DNA of 64,000 nucleotides from Paenibacillus hunanensis (GTDB taxonomy: Bacteria; Bacillota; Bacilli; Paenibacillales; Paenibacillaceae): the NCBI RefSeq assembly GCF_014645615.1, contig NZ_BMMB01000002.1, positions 558,001 to 622,000 of the forward strand. The letters run 5' to 3'. Shown here in pieces: positions 62,118 to 64,000 of the stretch. The notes under the pieces are model-generated. The model ran no database searches and was not told the origin of the DNA. It worked only from the letters and a program-made list of their open reading frames with translations. The position numbers were made by a program, and so were the translations under genes. Within the stretch, counting starts at the first letter, position 1; each line of letters begins with the position of its first letter.

Positions 62118-64000
62118 TTACTTCGCCAGCTCCCCAATCTCCTGCTCACTCAGCGCTCGATTATACATGCTCACTTCATCCAGACTCCCTTTAAAATACG
62201 CATCGGCAGCAAAGCGGCTTTTGCCCAGATAAGCTTCGCGGGTCATCAGATCATGCGGGTTAAAGGTCATTGCATCGTTACTTCCAGCTAGCTTGCCATT
62301 GATATACAACTTACCTGTATGACCAGACAGGGTAACAGCAACATGCACCCACTGTCCGGTAGGCAATGGAGATGGCGTAATCATGCTCTGATCCGTATTG
62401 TTCTGGTGAATAGTAAACTGCATTCCGGTTCCCTGTGAAGGCGTTAGGAACATGAATGCATTCATGCCATCCCCAAAATCCAAAATTCGCTGCCATGCCG
62501 CGCCGCCATTCCATTTCACCCAGCTGGCAAAGGTATAATCCTCTGCATCCGTAATGGTTCCTGGCAGCGCCACATAGCCTCCAGCACCATCCAGTGTAAT
62601 CCCTGCGCCAGATTGGCCATACACATCGCGAGTTACGCCACCGATCAGCGTACCATCGTAATGGTTATAGGTGCTATCAACCACCGTCGTACCACTGGAT
62701 TCGTTGAATGTATATTGACCCAGCAATGGGCCGCGCGCCTGCTCAAGAACGGTCACTTTGAAGTTTTTGTTCTTTTTGGCGCCATTTTTGGTAATGGTCG
62801 CGATCAGTGTAACACGAGCATTGCCTGTGCCTGCTGCTGGACGGGTCACTTTGCCCGTATCGGAAATGATCTCAGGCTGATTAGAGTGCCAGCTAATCTG
62901 TACACCCCGTGTTCCGCTCACTGGCAAATTCAGATCGTAAAATATCCCTTCCGTATTGCCCACACTCAGATCCTTGTCCACGGCTGAGACGAGCTGCTTG
63001 TCCTTCTGCACTTCAAGCTGACTCCCCCACACGCTAGTTCCTGCCTTGGATAACGCGGTCAGGGTCAGTACCGTTTTGCCAGAATCAGCATTCGTTTCAT
63101 GCAAAAAGACACCCGTGTATAGCGTTCCAGCTACTGTTAGTCGTGCTGTATTATTGCCTTGAAGCTGCCACGTACCGTTCACATCGCCCGTAATCGTACC
63201 ATCTGCGTTCAATGTAGCCGAGACAGCGTGATGAATATCCGCGCTAATATGCTTATCCTGTGTAATCCACTGGTAATCGCCCACAATCTCGCTGACGCGA
63301 ACCTTTGCCTGCGGATTCTGCTCGCCTGCATAGCGGTATGGTGCTACGGTCAGCCAGCCATCGGCGTTCATAAACATCTCGTGTGTACGCACTTCATGCT
63401 CCTCACCGCGTCCGGGGAAACGGGAATGGAAGATGAGGAAATAGCGTCCTGTTTGCTCATCGTAATAAGCGGAGTTATGTCCTGGCGATACCGCTCCAAC
63501 TCCACTGCCTGTACCTGGATCACCGATTTGGCGCTGGAATTGATAATTACCAATGATCTTCACTCCATACGGCTCGATCGAAACATCGTCAAACAGCGGC
63601 TTGGACGGATCGGCTTTTACAGTGGTCATATCGTTGCCTGCTGCATCGTAAAAGGGGCCATCCGGTGTTTTGGAGCGAACGACGCGCAGATTGTAGCCAC
63701 CATTCGCATCCAGACCGCCAAATGAGAGGAACATATAATAATAATCCGTCTGCGGGCTGTAGAGCATATAGGCACCTTCGATCCGACTGTGGTTGCCGCC
63801 GATCAGCTTTTTGCCATAGCCCTGATCAGGCAATGGCTTCCCTGTTACCGGGTCCATCTGCATGACGAAAATTCCACCTGAATACGAGCCATAGACCATC
63901 CATAGCTTGCCGTCCTTATCATAAAATACATCCGGGTCAACCGTATTCGGGTGAATGCGCGCATCATAAATCGTACCATCCTCGCTAATCTGATCCCACA
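62118..64000 (-). CDS. secreted GH43 arabinanase-like enzyme with GH43_C, Ig-like and LamG domains (N-terminus outside window)
   Basis: The frame is open from the stop at 62118 to the window edge (about 626 codons); an internal ATG at 63899 is not the start because the GH43 sequence continues upstream of it (ARIHPNTVDPDVFYDKDGKL). GH43 five-blade propeller motifs include DGKLWMVYGSYSGGIFVMQM, GNHSRIEGAYMLYSP with the likely catalytic Glu, and SPGHNSAYYDEQTGRYFLIF. A GH43_C-type domain follows (SEIVGDYQWITQDKHISADI onward), then an atrophied bacterial Ig domain (QISWHSNQPEIISDTGKVTR) and a C-terminal LamG domain (YTFNESSGTTVVDSTYNHYD to SLDEVSMYNRALSEQEIGEL). The set resembles Abn2-like endo-1,5-alpha-L-arabinanases. 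Confidence 0.9.
   Translation of the reverse strand, partial: WDQISEDGTIYDARIHPNTVDPDVFYDKDGKLWMVYGSYSGGIFVMQMDPVTGKPLPDQGYGKKLIGGNHSRIEGAYMLYSPQTDYYYMFLSFGGLDANGGYNLRVVRSKTPDGPFYDAAGNDMTTVKADPSKPLFDDVSIEPYGVKIIGNYQFQRQIGDPGTGSGVGAVSPGHNSAYYDEQTGRYFLIFHSRFPGRGEEHEVRTHEMFMNADGWLTVAPYRYAGEQNPQAKVRVSEIVGDYQWITQDKHISADIHHAVSATLNADGTITGDVNGTWQLQGNNTARLTVAGTLYTGVFLHETNADSGKTVLTLTALSKAGTSVWGSQLEVQKDKQLVSAVDKDLSVGNTEGIFYDLNLPVSGTRGVQISWHSNQPEIISDTGKVTRPAAGTGNARVTLIATITKNGAKKNKNFKVTVLEQARGPLLGQYTFNESSGTTVVDSTYNHYDGTLIGGVTRDVYGQSGAGITLDGAGGYVALPGTITDAEDYTFASWVKWNGGAAWQRILDFGDGMNAFMFLTPSQGTGMQFTIHQNNTDQSMITPSPLPTGQWVHVAVTLSGHTGKLYINGKLAGSNDAMTFNPHDLMTREAYLGKSRFAADAYFKGSLDEVSMYNRALSEQEIGELAK

Overview
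The window looks like chromosome of a low-to-mid-GC, Gram-positive, endospore-former-type Bacillales, most likely Paenibacillaceae. The reasons are strong AGGAGG-type ribosome sites, frequent TTG and GTG starts, Bacillus-like families (YcnJ/YcnI, DUF420/YozB, YfmS-like transducer, HmoB-like monooxygenase, FNT channel), carbohydrate loci built from an ABC importer plus glycosidase, and a subtilin-type lantibiotic cluster. No rRNA, tRNA, CRISPR array, phage or insertion sequence was recognised.

Left part (1-31 kb): a truncated AbgT-type transporter; a copper operon in which a histidine kinase and a NarL-type regulator precede ycnJ and ycnI; a short transcription unit with a consensus promoter, a perfect 7-1-7 Fur box, a 52-residue ORF and a terminator; a Cys-type glutathione peroxidase; a formate/nitrite channel; several small proteins; a transmembrane chemotaxis receptor convergent with a soluble six-PAS hybrid kinase; two tandem SRPBCC proteins; an aldo/keto reductase; the agmatine-to-putrescine pair aguA-aguB; an alpha-mannoside locus (AraR-like regulator, GH125 exo-mannosidase, lipoprotein binding protein, two permeases); a cold-shock gene with a structured leader; a GGEEF diguanylate cyclase; and a second aldo/keto reductase.

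Middle (31-39.4 kb): a 908-residue secreted protein with a stalk domain and six tandem domains of about 120 residues; a 73-bp tandem repeat array; a CorA-like transporter; a GH13 alpha-glucosidase followed by a 110-bp imperfect palindrome; and a DUF445 membrane protein.

39.5-51.1 kb: a complete class I lantibiotic cluster on the minus strand, in the order lanB-T-C-A-I-F-E-G-R-K, the same layout as the subtilin (spa) and ericin (eri) clusters. The precursor (57 aa: 25-aa leader and 32-aa core) keeps every Ser, Thr and Cys needed for the five subtilin rings but differs from subtilin at six other core positions, including Glu4 to Lys. Two nearly identical promoters (paired CTGAT boxes with period 11, ten bases before a -10 element) precede lanA and lanB, so lanR-lanK probably autoinduce both transcripts. 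LanI and LanFEG give immunity, LanB and LanC install the rings, and LanT exports the peptide. No dedicated leader protease is present. This cluster is the strongest candidate for an undescribed system: probably a new natural variant of the subtilin group.

Right part (51.3-64 kb): an HmoB-like monooxygenase divergent from lanB; two TM2-domain proteins; an FHA-winged-helix regulator followed by a heterodimeric ABC exporter with one degenerate ATP site and a long linker; a soluble chemotaxis-type transducer; a DUF6376-like lipoprotein; a DUF4870-like membrane protein; a TPR protein; and the C-terminal part of a secreted GH43/Ig/LamG arabinanase-like enzyme that runs off the window.
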